Part shown: positions 18,561-26,875 of the stretch, piece after piece | How positions within the stretch are numbered: position 1 is the stretch's first letter | Layout: each line of letters opens with the position of its first letter | Assembly (NCBI RefSeq): GCF_042685365.1 | Contig: NZ_JBHUMY010000001.1 | Location: 124,001 to 188,000, forward strand | Length of the DNA: 64,000 nucleotides | Direction of reading: 5' to 3' | Origin: Paenibacillus_AP thailandensis | GTDB lineage: Bacteria > Bacillota > Bacilli > Paenibacillales > Paenibacillaceae | The notes under the pieces: model-generated | Databases searched by the model: none | Seen by the model: the letters and a program-made list of their open reading frames with translations, nothing else | Told to the model about the DNA's origin: nothing | Program-made: the position numbers and the translations under genes

Positions 18561-19439
18561 CTAAAAAGCCTGAACGCCGTCGACCGTTACGATTTGGCGG
18601 AATTCTTGAAGCAAACGCGTCGTGATCGGGCCCGCCTTGCCGGAACCGATCGTGCGTCCATCGACCTCTCGCACCGCAATGACTTCGGCGGCCGTGCCGG
18701 TGAAGAACGCCTCATCCGCGACGTATACGTCGTGCAGCGTAAACGGCTCCTCCTTAAGCGGGAGACCCAGCTTGCCGCACAGCTCCATAATCGCCCCGCG
18801 CGTAATCCCTTCCAATGCGCCAACGTAACACGGCGGCGTATAGACGACGCCGTTCTTGACGATAAAAATATTGTCGCTGGAGCCTTCGGCCACGTAACCT
18901 TGCGAATTGAGCATAATCGCTTCGCCGACGCCGGCGTTGTTGGCCTGGATTTTGACAAGGACGTTATTCAAATAATTAAGAGATTTGATTTTCGGGTTAA
19001 GCGCATCCGGCACGTTGCGCCGCTGAGAGACGGATACCGATACGAGACCGTTCTCGTAAGCTTCTTCCGGATAGATCGAAAGCTCCTCTACGATAATGAT
19101 GACGAACGCTTCCGGACAACGGAGCGGATCAAGCCCCAGATTGCCCGGCCCCCGGGAAACGACAAGCCGAATGTAGCCGTCGCGGAGCCCGTTGCGCCGA
19201 ACGGTCTCGACGAGCGCTTCCTGCATCTGTTCCAAGGAGAGAGGAATTTGAAGCATAATCGACTTGGCCGAATCGTAAAGACGGTTCAAATGCTCCTTCA
19301 GCTTAAAAATATTTCCGCTATAAATCCGGATCCCTTCAAAAATACCGTCTCCATACAAGAAACCGTGATCATAAACCGAAATTTTCGCATTTTCCTTCGT
19401 TACATATTGCCCGTTTAAGTAGATCCATTGCTGCTTCAA
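18561..19439 (-). CDS. ilvE: branched-chain-amino-acid aminotransferase
   Basis: This fold-type IV PLP aminotransferase interconverts Val/Leu/Ile and their 2-keto acids. The 292 residues start MKQQWIYLNGQYV. The PLP lysine is in the segment PKIKSLNYLNNV (about 148-155), and EGSSDNIFIV and the phosphate-binding GALEGITRG region fit the family. D-amino-acid aminotransferase and aminodeoxychorismate lyase are related, so substrate choice is by similarity. It stands just downstream of pheA, with its own terminator. Confidence 0.88.
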   Translation of the reverse strand: MKQQWIYLNGQYVTKENAKISVYDHGFLYGDGIFEGIRIYSGNIFKLKEHLNRLYDSAKSIMLQIPLSLEQMQEALVETVRRNGLRDGYIRLVVSRGPGNLGLDPLRCPEAFVIIIVEELSIYPEEAYENGLVSVSVSQRRNVPDALNPKIKSLNYLNNVLVKIQANNAGVGEAIMLNSQGYVAEGSSDNIFIVKNGVVYTPPCYVGALEGITRGAIMELCGKLGLPLKEEPFTLHDVYVADEAFFTGTAAEVIAVREVDGRTIGSGKAGPITTRLLQEFRQIVTVDGVQAF

Positions 19440-19486
19440 TCGTTATCCCTCTCTTTCTTCGAATTGGCATCGGTTGTTCCCGATTG

Positions 19487-20362
19487 TCAAACGTTCAGTT
19501 GTTCATAGGTGAAGCTCGGGTAACTGCCCAGCACGCGAACCTGGCAGCCGATCGCTTCGATTTCCGCAATTGCGGATGGCAGCAGCACCGTGTCCAGCCC
19601 CATCTCGATATCGATGTAAAAATAATAGGTCCCGAGCTTCTTCTTCGTGGGACGGGATTCGATCCGGCTCAGGTTGATCCGCCTCCATGCGAAAGCGGAC
19701 AACACTTGATGAAGCGCGCCCGGATAGTCCTCCGGCGGCGTAATGAGAATGCTCGTTTTCGTATGTACCGAGCTGCGCGCCGTGTATGGCTCCGGTCCGA
19801 CGAGCAGAAACCTTGTATAGTTATTGTCGTGGTCGGTGATGCTTTCCTTCAAAATATCAAGGCCGTTGTTCCATGCGGCCGTAGCCGTGCCGATGGCGGC
19901 CCAGCCCGCCTCCGGATGGTCGCCGACGAGCTTGACGCCTTCGGAGGTGCTGCCTACATGCTCCGTCTCCGCCTGCGGCAGTTCGCTGCGCAGAAATTGA
20001 AGGCATTGGGCGATGGCTACGGGATGGCTGATCACCTTTCGGATGCGGCTCAGTTCGATCGTTCCGTCCTCGTTCTGGAACGCTTCGCGCCTGCCGATCA
20101 AATTTTGGATGGAAGGATACACCCATTCGGCCTGTATCGGCAAATCGACCTCATGCACCAGCCAATCCATATGCAGGCTGACGGAGCCTTCGATCGTGTT
20201 TTCGATCGGGATGACGCTGTAATCGGTCTCGCCGTTTACGGTGGACATAAAAACGTCGGCGATCAGCCGATGATGCTTCCATTCCGCCTCATCGCCCGCG
20301 AACAGCCGCTTGGCGGCCTCGTCGGAGACGGAGCCTGCTGGCAATAGCGCTATCGATTTCAT
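19487..20362 (-). CDS. pheA: prephenate dehydratase
   Basis: PheA decarboxylates and dehydrates prephenate to phenylpyruvate in phenylalanine synthesis. The 291 residues contain the catalytic PDT domain (YSVIPIENTIEGSV, and the ENYTRFLLVG-type region as NNYTRFLLVG) and a C-terminal ACT domain with the ESRPTKKKLGTYYFYIDIE signature for Phe feedback. The start ATG at 20362 overlaps the thrB stop by four bases (ATGA), which fixes the start over the TTG six bases upstream. Confidence 0.93.
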   Translation of the reverse strand: MKSIALLPAGSVSDEAAKRLFAGDEAEWKHHRLIADVFMSTVNGETDYSVIPIENTIEGSVSLHMDWLVHEVDLPIQAEWVYPSIQNLIGRREAFQNEDGTIELSRIRKVISHPVAIAQCLQFLRSELPQAETEHVGSTSEGVKLVGDHPEAGWAAIGTATAAWNNGLDILKESITDHDNNYTRFLLVGPEPYTARSSVHTKTSILITPPEDYPGALHQVLSAFAWRRINLSRIESRPTKKKLGTYYFYIDIEMGLDTVLLPSAIAEIEAIGCQVRVLGSYPSFTYEQLNV

Positions 20363-21348
20363 CGGCAAGCCTCTCCTTTAATCCGGTCCGGCAAAGACGG
20401 CTGTCCGTCCTCGCGATTGTCCTCGATCGTAAGCTCGGCGCCCGCCGCCGCCGGCTTGAGCCATATCGTTTCCGCCTCGATCCCCTCCGCGCCAAGCGTA
20501 TCGGTGAGAAAACGCTCCAACCGCGTTTTGTCGGCGCTGTCCGCGTCCGCGAAAGCGATTAATGTCGGACCCGCCCCGCTTAACGCCGCGCCTAACGCGC
20601 CGAATTCCGCGGCCCGCTCGAGTATGGCCGACATGCCGGGTATTAGCGCCGCGCGGTACGGCTGGTGCAGGCGGTCGCGCATGGCGCTGCCGATCAGCTC
20701 AAGCTGCCCCGCCGCCAGCGCCGCGACAAGCAAGGAACTGCGGCCGACGTTAAATACCGCATCCGCCATCGGCACTTCCTTCGGCAGCGCATGCCTCGCC
20801 TGCTTCGTCGCCAGCTGGAACGACGGAATGGCGACAAGCGTCTCCAGCCTCGAATGCGGCTCAAGCCGCACATAATCGGCACGCTGCCCGTCCCAGGCGG
20901 ACACGACGATGCCGCCGAACATCGAAGCGCCGACATTGTCCGGATGCCCTTCCAGCTCCGTTGCGATTTGAAACAATCTGTCGTCCGTGAGCGGACCTCC
21001 GATCAGCGCGTTGGCCGCCGCCAAGCTGCCGACGATCGCCGCGGCGCTGCTCCCGAGACCCCGCGTCAGCGGAATTTCGCTGTACATGGCAATGTCCAGC
21101 TCCGGCAAGGATACGCCGGCCTCGTCGAACACTTTTTGGGCGACCTTGTATAACAGATTGGTTTTGTCCTTCGGCAAGCCTTCCATGTTGCCGCCGTAAA
21201 ACCGGAAGGACGTCTCGTCCGAAGCCGACATTTCGATCCAAGCGTATAGCGACAAGGCCATGCCGAGCGTGTCGAAGCCCGGTCCCAAATTCGCCGTGCT
21301 GGCGGGCACCTTCACGGTCACTTTACGGTTTTTCCATTCGCTGCTCAT
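20359..21348 (-). CDS. thrB: homoserine kinase
   Basis: ThrB phosphorylates homoserine for threonine synthesis. It is a 329-residue GHMP kinase: N-terminal VKVPASTANLGPGFDTLG, the ATP loop PLTRGLGSSAAAIVG (about 93-107) and the C-terminal ALSGAGPTLIAF. It is translationally coupled to pheA and lies 22 bases after hom. Confidence 0.95.
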   Translation of the reverse strand: MSSEWKNRKVTVKVPASTANLGPGFDTLGMALSLYAWIEMSASDETSFRFYGGNMEGLPKDKTNLLYKVAQKVFDEAGVSLPELDIAMYSEIPLTRGLGSSAAAIVGSLAAANALIGGPLTDDRLFQIATELEGHPDNVGASMFGGIVVSAWDGQRADYVRLEPHSRLETLVAIPSFQLATKQARHALPKEVPMADAVFNVGRSSLLVAALAAGQLELIGSAMRDRLHQPYRAALIPGMSAILERAAEFGALGAALSGAGPTLIAFADADSADKTRLERFLTDTLGAEGIEAETIWLKPAAAGAELTIEDNREDGQPSLPDRIKGEACR

Positions 21349-21370
21349 GAAGCTTTCTCCTTTTTGTCTG

Positions 21371-22657
21371 CTATCCTTCGACCCGGTATACGCTCTTGAT
21401 TCTGCGCACCGTCTCCAGCGATTCGAACGAGCGGAGCACCTGCTGAACCGCCGCCTTGCTCGCGTCGTGCGTAATAATGATAATTTCCGCTTCCGGAATG
21501 TTCGGGTTCGGCTGCTGCAGCACCGACTCCAGGCTTACTTCGTATTCGGCGAACACCTGCGTAATGCGGGCAAGCACGCCGGCGCGGTCGTCCACATGCA
21601 GCAATATAAAATATTTCGAAGATATCTGGTCGTCCGTCTTCAGCTTCTTCTCTTTGTAAACCATGGCGCCTTGTCTTCCCGCCACGCCCAGCTTTTTGTT
21701 TTTGATGACGGCGACAAGATCGGACACGACCGACGTAGCGGTCGGAAGCTCTCCCGCTCCCGCGCCGTAGAACATCGTTTCGCCCACCGCTTCGCCGTGC
21801 ACGTATACCGCGTTAAACACGCCGTTCACCGACGCGATCGGGTGCGATTGCTTCACCATCGTCGGCTGTACGCTGACGCTGATCTGATCGTCTTGGCATT
21901 CCGCGATGCCGAGCAGCTTCACCTCGTATCCGAGACGTTTCGCATACAAGATATCCTCCTTGCTGACCGACGAAATGCCTTGCACGGACACGTCGTCCAG
22001 CGCAACGTTCGTCCGGAAGCCAAGCGTGGACAAAATCGTCATTTTGCGCGCGGCATCCAGCCCCTCGACGTCGGAAGTCGGATCCGCTTCGGCATATCCG
22101 AGCTGCTGGGCTTCCTTCAGCACATCGTCGTAAGAAGCGCCTTCTTGGCTCATTTTGGTCAAAATATAGTTGGTCGTGCCATTGACGATCCCCATAATTT
22201 TAATGATCCGGTCGGACGAGAAGCCTTCGATCAGCGTCCGGATAATCGGGATGCCTCCGGCGACGCTCGCTTCGTAAAGCACGTCGCAGCCGTTGTTTTT
22301 GGCCGCTTCCAATATTTCCGGCCCGTGCAGCGCCATTAAGTCTTTGTTCGCCGTTACGATCGATTTGCCCCGGGCAATGGCCTCGAGCAAATAAGTCCGC
22401 GTATGCTCGACGCCGCCCATCACTTCCACGATCACGTCGATCTCGGGGTCGGCGATAATGTCCCACGGATCCTCCGTCAGCTTGCTTTCGTCAATCGTAA
22501 GACTGCGCGCTTTCGCCTTGTTTTGAACCAGAATTTTTTCCACATGAATCGGCGAGCCCGCTTGATTCTGCAAATCCTCCTGATGCCCCTCCACAATCCG
22601 GACAACGCCCGTACCTACCGTTCCTAAACCTAGCAATCCTACTTTAACCGGTTTCAT
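21371..22657 (-). CDS. hom: homoserine dehydrogenase
   Basis: Hom reduces aspartate semialdehyde to homoserine, the branch point to Thr and Met. The 428 residues have the Rossmann start VGLLGLGTVGTGVVRI, the conserved GLDAARKMTIL region, and a C-terminal ACT domain (LLHVDDRAGVLARITQVF...) for threonine control. It is the second gene of an ACT-protein-hom-thrB-pheA operon. Confidence 0.96.
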   Translation of the reverse strand: MKPVKVGLLGLGTVGTGVVRIVEGHQEDLQNQAGSPIHVEKILVQNKAKARSLTIDESKLTEDPWDIIADPEIDVIVEVMGGVEHTRTYLLEAIARGKSIVTANKDLMALHGPEILEAAKNNGCDVLYEASVAGGIPIIRTLIEGFSSDRIIKIMGIVNGTTNYILTKMSQEGASYDDVLKEAQQLGYAEADPTSDVEGLDAARKMTILSTLGFRTNVALDDVSVQGISSVSKEDILYAKRLGYEVKLLGIAECQDDQISVSVQPTMVKQSHPIASVNGVFNAVYVHGEAVGETMFYGAGAGELPTATSVVSDLVAVIKNKKLGVAGRQGAMVYKEKKLKTDDQISSKYFILLHVDDRAGVLARITQVFAEYEVSLESVLQQPNPNIPEAEIIIITHDASKAAVQQVLRSFESLETVRRIKSVYRVEG

Positions 22658-22683
22658 CCTGTTTCCCTCCGCAACAATATTTG

Positions 22684-23127
22684 CTAGCCTTGACCGACTA
22701 CGATCGCTTTGCGCACGCCGTCCTGCCTTCTTAGCGCGTCGACGAGCCCGTTCAGTTCCCCGGACAATTGCGACACGTCGACCGAAATCACGACATTGGC
22801 GTATCCTTGCAGCGGGATGCTTTGATTCATCGTGAGCACGTTTCCTTCCAGATCCGCCACGAGGGCCAGCACTTTGGACAAAACGCCGGACCGATGCTCC
22901 AAATCCATCGAAATGGTCGCAATCCTTTCCCGCTTCAGCTCGCTCAGCTCATATACGCCGTCTTTATATTTATAGAAAGCGCTCCTGCTTAGCCCGATTC
23001 GCTCGGTTGCCTCATGAACGGTGGCCGCTTCGCCTCGCCTCAGCATTTCTTTCGCCTGTACCGTCTTCATGATCGCTTCCGGCAAAATGTCTTCGCGAAC
23101 GACATAATAACGGCCTACGTTCGCCAC
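22684..23127 (-). CDS. ACT domain protein (PheB/UPF0735 family)
   Basis: The 147-residue protein has an N-terminal helix-turn-helix-like part (EATERIGLSRSAFYKYKDGVYEL) and a C-terminal ACT domain (HRSGVLSKVLALVADLEGNVL). The family (B. subtilis YszB/PheB) lies beside hom/pheA and obg, suggesting an amino-acid-responsive regulator, but no role is established. It heads the hom-thrB-pheA operon, 26 bases before hom. Confidence 0.85.
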   Translation of the reverse strand: MANVGRYYVVREDILPEAIMKTVQAKEMLRRGEAATVHEATERIGLSRSAFYKYKDGVYELSELKRERIATISMDLEHRSGVLSKVLALVADLEGNVLTMNQSIPLQGYANVVISVDVSQLSGELNGLVDALRRQDGVRKAIVVGQG

Positions 23128-23221
23128 TCGATTCGTCCTCCCTAAAAAGACATCTGTTCTCTTATAGTGGACATTATAAAGGAATCTACCGTCTGCGGCA
23201 ATAGGTAACGAATATAATTTA

Positions 23222-23253
23222 GAATAAAGGCCGTCTGTTGTCAGACGGCCTTC
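23222..23253 (-). terminator. terminator after obg
   Basis: The perfect stem AAGGCCGTCTG/CAGACGGCCTT (23227-23252) is followed on the minus strand by TTTATTCT. Confidence 0.8.
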
Positions 23254-23292
23254 TTCCGTGTCAATATAACCTGCTCTTGTGAGCGGCGGCGG

Positions 23293-24615
23293 TTAAAATA
23301 TATAATCGGAGCCTTCAAAAAACTCAAACGTATAGTAGCCGATCCGCACCGTATCCCCGTCTTTCGCTCCCGCTTTGCGGAGAGCCGCGTCCACGCCCAC
23401 TCGGCGCATCAGGTTCGCAAACCGCATGACCGCGTCATAGGAGGTTAAATTAATGCGTTTCATATACCGCTCGATGCTTTCGCTTTCGATGACGAACACT
23501 TCGTCCTCCCGATGGATTTCGAATTTCATCTCTTCGCGCTGCTTTTCGTATTTGTATACTTTGCGCTCTTCGATTTCTTTGACTTCCTCCACGGCCGTCT
23601 CTTCCGGCAGCGATTCCAGAACGTCCATCGCCTTATAAATAAGCTCCTGTACGCCTTGCTTCGTCAAGGTCGAAACGGGAACGATGACATGCTCCAGACC
23701 GTCCTCCCGCTCGGCGATCTGCTGCTTGAACAGCTCCAGATTGTCGGCCGCCTCCGGCATGTCCATCTTATTGGCGGCAATGATCTGCGGCCTTTCCATC
23801 AGCTTCGGATTGTAGAGCGCCAGCTCTTCGTTGATTTTCACCCAATCCTCGTACGGGTCGCGGCCGTCGACGGCTGCGATGTCCACGACATGAATGATGA
23901 CTCTCGTCCGCTCGACATGCCGCAAAAACTCGTGGCCCAAACCGACGCCTTCATGGGCGCCTTCGATCAACCCCGGCAGGTCGGCCATAACGAAGCTGCG
24001 CCCGTCGCCGACGTCGACTACGCCCAAGTTCGGCGTAATCGTCGTAAAATGATAGGCGCCGATTTTCGGCTGAGCCGCCGTCACGATGGACAGCAGCGTC
24101 GATTTGCCGACGCTCGGAAAACCGACCAGCCCGACGTCCGCCATCACTTTAAGCTCGAGAACGACCCAGCGTTCTTCGCCTTCCTCGCCGTTCTCCGAAA
24201 TATCCGGCGCCGGATTGCTGACCGTGGCGAACCTCATATTGCCCCGTCCGCCTCTGCCGCCGCGCGCGATCACGACCTCTTGGCCGTGGCGCGTCATATC
24301 GGCAATGATCTCCTGCGTGTCGTCGTCAATGACGACGGTACCGGGCGGGACGCGGACAATCATGTTTTCCGCATTCGCGCCGTGCATCCCTTTCACCTTG
24401 CCCCGTTCTCCGGCCTTGGCCTTGAAATGCTTCTGGTAACGGAAATCCATAAGCGTTCGGAGACCTTCGTCCACGCGGAAAATAACGTCGCCGCCTTTCC
24501 CTCCGTCGCCGCCGGCCGGCCCGCCTTCCGGCACGTATTTCTCGCGGCGGTACGAGACGATGCCGTTTCCACCGTCGCCGCCTTTTACAAATATTTTCGC
24601 TTTATCGACAAACAT
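23293..24615 (-). CDS. obg: GTPase ObgE/CgtA
   Basis: Obg is an essential GTPase in 50S ribosome maturation and stress/sporulation signalling. The 440 residues have the glycine-rich Obg fold (residues 1-157, GGDGGNGIVSYRREKY and GGPAGGDGGKGGDV), the G domain with G1 GFPSVGKST, G3 DLPGLIEG and G4 NKMD, and a C-terminal OCT domain. In B. subtilis it is cotranscribed with spo0B, as here (12-base gap). Confidence 0.97.
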   Translation of the reverse strand: MFVDKAKIFVKGGDGGNGIVSYRREKYVPEGGPAGGDGGKGGDVIFRVDEGLRTLMDFRYQKHFKAKAGERGKVKGMHGANAENMIVRVPPGTVVIDDDTQEIIADMTRHGQEVVIARGGRGGRGNMRFATVSNPAPDISENGEEGEERWVVLELKVMADVGLVGFPSVGKSTLLSIVTAAQPKIGAYHFTTITPNLGVVDVGDGRSFVMADLPGLIEGAHEGVGLGHEFLRHVERTRVIIHVVDIAAVDGRDPYEDWVKINEELALYNPKLMERPQIIAANKMDMPEAADNLELFKQQIAEREDGLEHVIVPVSTLTKQGVQELIYKAMDVLESLPEETAVEEVKEIEERKVYKYEKQREEMKFEIHREDEVFVIESESIERYMKRINLTSYDAVMRFANLMRRVGVDAALRKAGAKDGDTVRIGYYTFEFFEGSDYIF

Positions 24616-24627
24616 GATGTCCCCCGT

Positions 24628-25365
24628 TCAAGCCCGCCATTCTGCACGAAGCAGCATGCTTCCATGCGGCTGCCCGGTATGAACCGGCCGCAGCGGCGCG
24701 CCTTCCAACTGCTGATTTATTTTGCTCGCGAAGCGCTGCTCGCCGCTAAGCTCGCCTTGATAGTAAAATGCCGCATACAAAGCTTCGTCATCCATGGAAA
24801 GCTTCATCGTCAGCATGGACGGTTCGCCGCCAGTCGGGACGGCCGCAAACCGGTAAGCGTTTATAATATCGATGAGCGATTCCGCCACCTTTGCGCTGTC
24901 TACGGGCAAATCCTGAAGCATGACGCCGTCTTCGACTTCAACGCATAGCTGAATCGCGTTCGTCATCGCGCGGAAAGACTGAATGTAGTTGACCAGAGCC
25001 GGTTCGCCAAGCTTCGCGATTTTGCTTTCCTGGGCCATTTTATCGCGTATTTTCTCCACGTACTCTATAGTTCTGTCCAGCTTCTGCATCCGGATATACC
25101 CGTATAACACCTGCAAATCGTTCATCCAATCGTGCCGATGATGATTAAGCGTACGGATGCTTGCAGCTTGAATCGTATGTATGGTACGCCTCGTCTGCTC
25201 GGCATGGTTTCTCCGTTCGGCCATCACCCATAACAGGGCCGATCCTGCAAGGCCGGCTACGGCCAGCGTATACAGCCACAGCTCACCCGGCCACACGAAC
25301 CCGGCAGCTACGGGCAGCACGGCAGCTATCGCCACAATCTTTTTCGCTGTTTGCAAGCGATTCAT
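24628..25365 (-). CDS. spo0B: sporulation initiation phosphotransferase Spo0B-like
   Basis: Spo0B relays phosphate from Spo0F to Spo0A. The 245-residue product has two N-terminal membrane segments (about 8-45), then the helical hairpin phosphotransfer domain with LNHHRHDWMNDLQVLYGYI, whose His residues match the Spo0B/SpoOB_a active site. A C-terminal ATPase-like remnant follows. The N-terminal membrane anchor is absent from B. subtilis Spo0B but is common in Paenibacillaceae. The start is uncertain: ATG 25365 (MNRLQTAKK) is chosen; the frame is open to 25440. Confidence 0.8.
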   Translation of the reverse strand: MNRLQTAKKIVAIAAVLPVAAGFVWPGELWLYTLAVAGLAGSALLWVMAERRNHAEQTRRTIHTIQAASIRTLNHHRHDWMNDLQVLYGYIRMQKLDRTIEYVEKIRDKMAQESKIAKLGEPALVNYIQSFRAMTNAIQLCVEVEDGVMLQDLPVDSAKVAESLIDIINAYRFAAVPTGGEPSMLTMKLSMDDEALYAAFYYQGELSGEQRFASKINQQLEGAPLRPVHTGQPHGSMLLRAEWRA

Positions 25366-25561
25366 GGATTTGATCCCACTTTCCCCATTTTTCCGGCTTA
25401 TCCAGTATACCATGATGACGACCCATTGACCAATGCGCAAGCGGAAGCAGCTCCGCCGGCCTTACCCATGGACGGACCGATCCGGCGTATGTCAATCGGA
25501 ATGTCCGACATACTAGGCAAAGCAAAAATCGCGCGGACTTAACAGATAAGTCCTTTAACGG

Positions 25562-25593
25562 CAAAATGCCCCGGCCTGTCGTCAGGTCGGGGC
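25562..25593 (-). terminator. terminator of the rplU-prp-rpmA operon
   Basis: The 11-bp stem GCCCCGGCCTG/CAGGTCGGGGC (25568-25593, one wobble) is followed on the minus strand by ATTTTGC. Confidence 0.7.
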
Positions 25594-25606
25594 ACTTCTG
25601 CTGTTA

Positions 25607-25915
25607 TTATTCTACCGCTGCGGCAACCGGAGCTGCATCAACCGGGTATACGCTCACTTTTTTGCGATCGCGTCCCCAACGTTCAAATTTCACAACGCCT
25701 TCCACTTTCGCGAAGAGCGTGTCGTCTTTGCCGATGCCCACGTTCGCGCCCGGGTGAATTTTCGTACCGCGTTGACGAACGAGAATGCTGCCGGCCGTTG
25801 CGATTTGACCGTCGGCACGTTTAGCGCCAAGACGTTTCGCTTGGCTGTCGCGTCCGTTCTTCGTGGAACCTACACCCTTTTTGGATGCGAATAACTGAAG
25901 ATCCAATTTCAACAT
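25607..25915 (-). CDS. rpmA: 50S ribosomal protein L27
   Basis: L27 sits near the peptidyl-transferase centre. The 102 residues begin MLKLDLQLFASKKGVG: a 9-residue extension ending LQLF precedes the mature Ala. This is the Firmicutes form cleaved by the protease Prp, encoded by the next gene upstream. The basic GSTKNGRDSQAKRLG segment is typical. Confidence 0.98.
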   Translation of the reverse strand: MLKLDLQLFASKKGVGSTKNGRDSQAKRLGAKRADGQIATAGSILVRQRGTKIHPGANVGIGKDDTLFAKVEGVVKFERWGRDRKKVSVYPVDAAPVAAAVE

Positions 25916-25928
25916 CGATTGTCCCTCC

Positions 25929-26267
25929 TTACTGCAAAAGTTGTTCGTGAATTACGACATGCTTGCCGTAAGATTGTGCAATAGAATCAAGCATAACGAC
26001 CATCGATTCGAGCTGGAGCTGAAGCTTCTCCTCCACGGCCTTGTCGGCCTGCTCCGGAATATCCGAAGACACCCAGCCGCTTTTGACGACTGCGGGGAGC
26101 TGCACGCCGGCCAGCGCCTCGATGGCATTGACGGTGCCGACCGTTACGGCCGACACGCCGGCGCAAACGATGTCCTTGCCCGGCTTCGCATATTGCGCAT
26201 GTCCTTCGACCGCGAACGATGCGATCCGCCGGTCGGAAGCCCTTCGAGCGATCGTAACGGTTATCAT
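25929..26267 (-). CDS. prp: ribosomal-processing cysteine protease Prp
   Basis: Prp removes the N-terminal extension of L27, an essential step in Firmicutes. The 112 residues have the catalytic pair in EGHAQYAKPGKDIVCAGVSA: His22 and Cys34. It lies between rplU and rpmA, the invariant position of the family, and its substrate (rpmA) carries the matching LQLF-A site. Confidence 0.95.
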   Translation of the reverse strand: MITVTIARRASDRRIASFAVEGHAQYAKPGKDIVCAGVSAVTVGTVNAIEALAGVQLPAVVKSGWVSSDIPEQADKAVEEKLQLQLESMVVMLDSIAQSYGKHVVIHEQLLQ

Positions 26268-26280
26268 GAAAACCTCTCGC

Positions 26281-26592
26281 TTACGCTTGGATTTTCTCGA
26301 TCGTTACTTTCGTGTAAGGCTGACGATGACCTTGCTTGCGCGCATAGTTCTTTTTCGGTTTGTATTTGTAAACAACAATCTTCTGGCCTCTGCCTTGCTT
26401 CTCGACTTTACCGGAAACGGTAGCGCCGGAAACAAGCGGAGCGCCGGTCACGAGACCGTTGTCTTTGGATACAGCCAGCACGCGGTCGAAAGTTACGCTG
26501 TCGCCTTCGTTTACGTTCAGTTTCTCGATGTAGATCACATCGCCCTCCTGAACTTTGTACTGCTTACCGCCGGTTTCAATAATTGCGTACAT
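26281..26592 (-). CDS. rplU: 50S ribosomal protein L21
   Basis: L21 binds 23S rRNA in the 50S subunit. The 103 residues start MYAIIETGGKQYKVQEGD and end KRKNYARKQGHRQPY-like (KNYARKQGHRQPYTKV). A strong AAGGAGG site precedes the ATG. It is the first gene of the operon behind a structured leader. Confidence 0.98.
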   Translation of the reverse strand: MYAIIETGGKQYKVQEGDVIYIEKLNVNEGDSVTFDRVLAVSKDNGLVTGAPLVSGATVSGKVEKQGRGQKIVVYKYKPKKNYARKQGHRQPYTKVTIEKIQA

Positions 26593-26822
26593 TGCTCATT
26601 GCACCTCCTTGTAGTCGAAGACTCGCCTGATGCAGGTGGCACGGGGAAAGTCCCTTCGCTCTTGCGAACCTGATCGGAGCGGTATGATATAGCGCCGAGC
26701 AAGCAGAAACGATACTTTCGTCCTTATCCAAGGACGATACGTTTCGCGTAGAAAGATAGCTTGTATATAAGGATAAGACCTTATAAGTCGGTTATCTTTC
26801 AGATACGCCCAGAACATATACT
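26593..26822 (-). ncRNA. ribosomal protein L21 leader
   Basis: The 230-base untranslated leader between the promoter and rplU contains the landmarks of the Firmicutes L21 leader: the segment CGCTATATCATACCGCTCCG, then CGAAGGGACTTTCCCCGTGCC, then CACCTGCATCAGGCGAGTCTT shortly before the ribosome site. Inverted stretches around 26740-26790 (CCTTATATACAAG...CTTGGATAAGG) can pair. It is thought to give autogenous control by L21. Confidence 0.75.
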
Positions 26823-26827
26823 TGATT

Positions 26828-26856
26828 ATTCTATCATAAGCATGCCCGCAGTTCAA
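26828..26856 (-). promoter_or_regulatory. promoter of the rplU operon
   Basis: TTGAAC (26851-26856) and TAGAAT (26828-26833) are 17 bases apart on the minus strand. Confidence 0.75.
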
Positions 26857-26875
26857 TACTAAATACTAACATGAA

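Noticed and set aside
23512..24948. 478-codon plus-strand frame over obg and spo0B
   Set aside because: Shadow frame; His/Arg/Asp-rich composition typical of antisense GC-rich translation.
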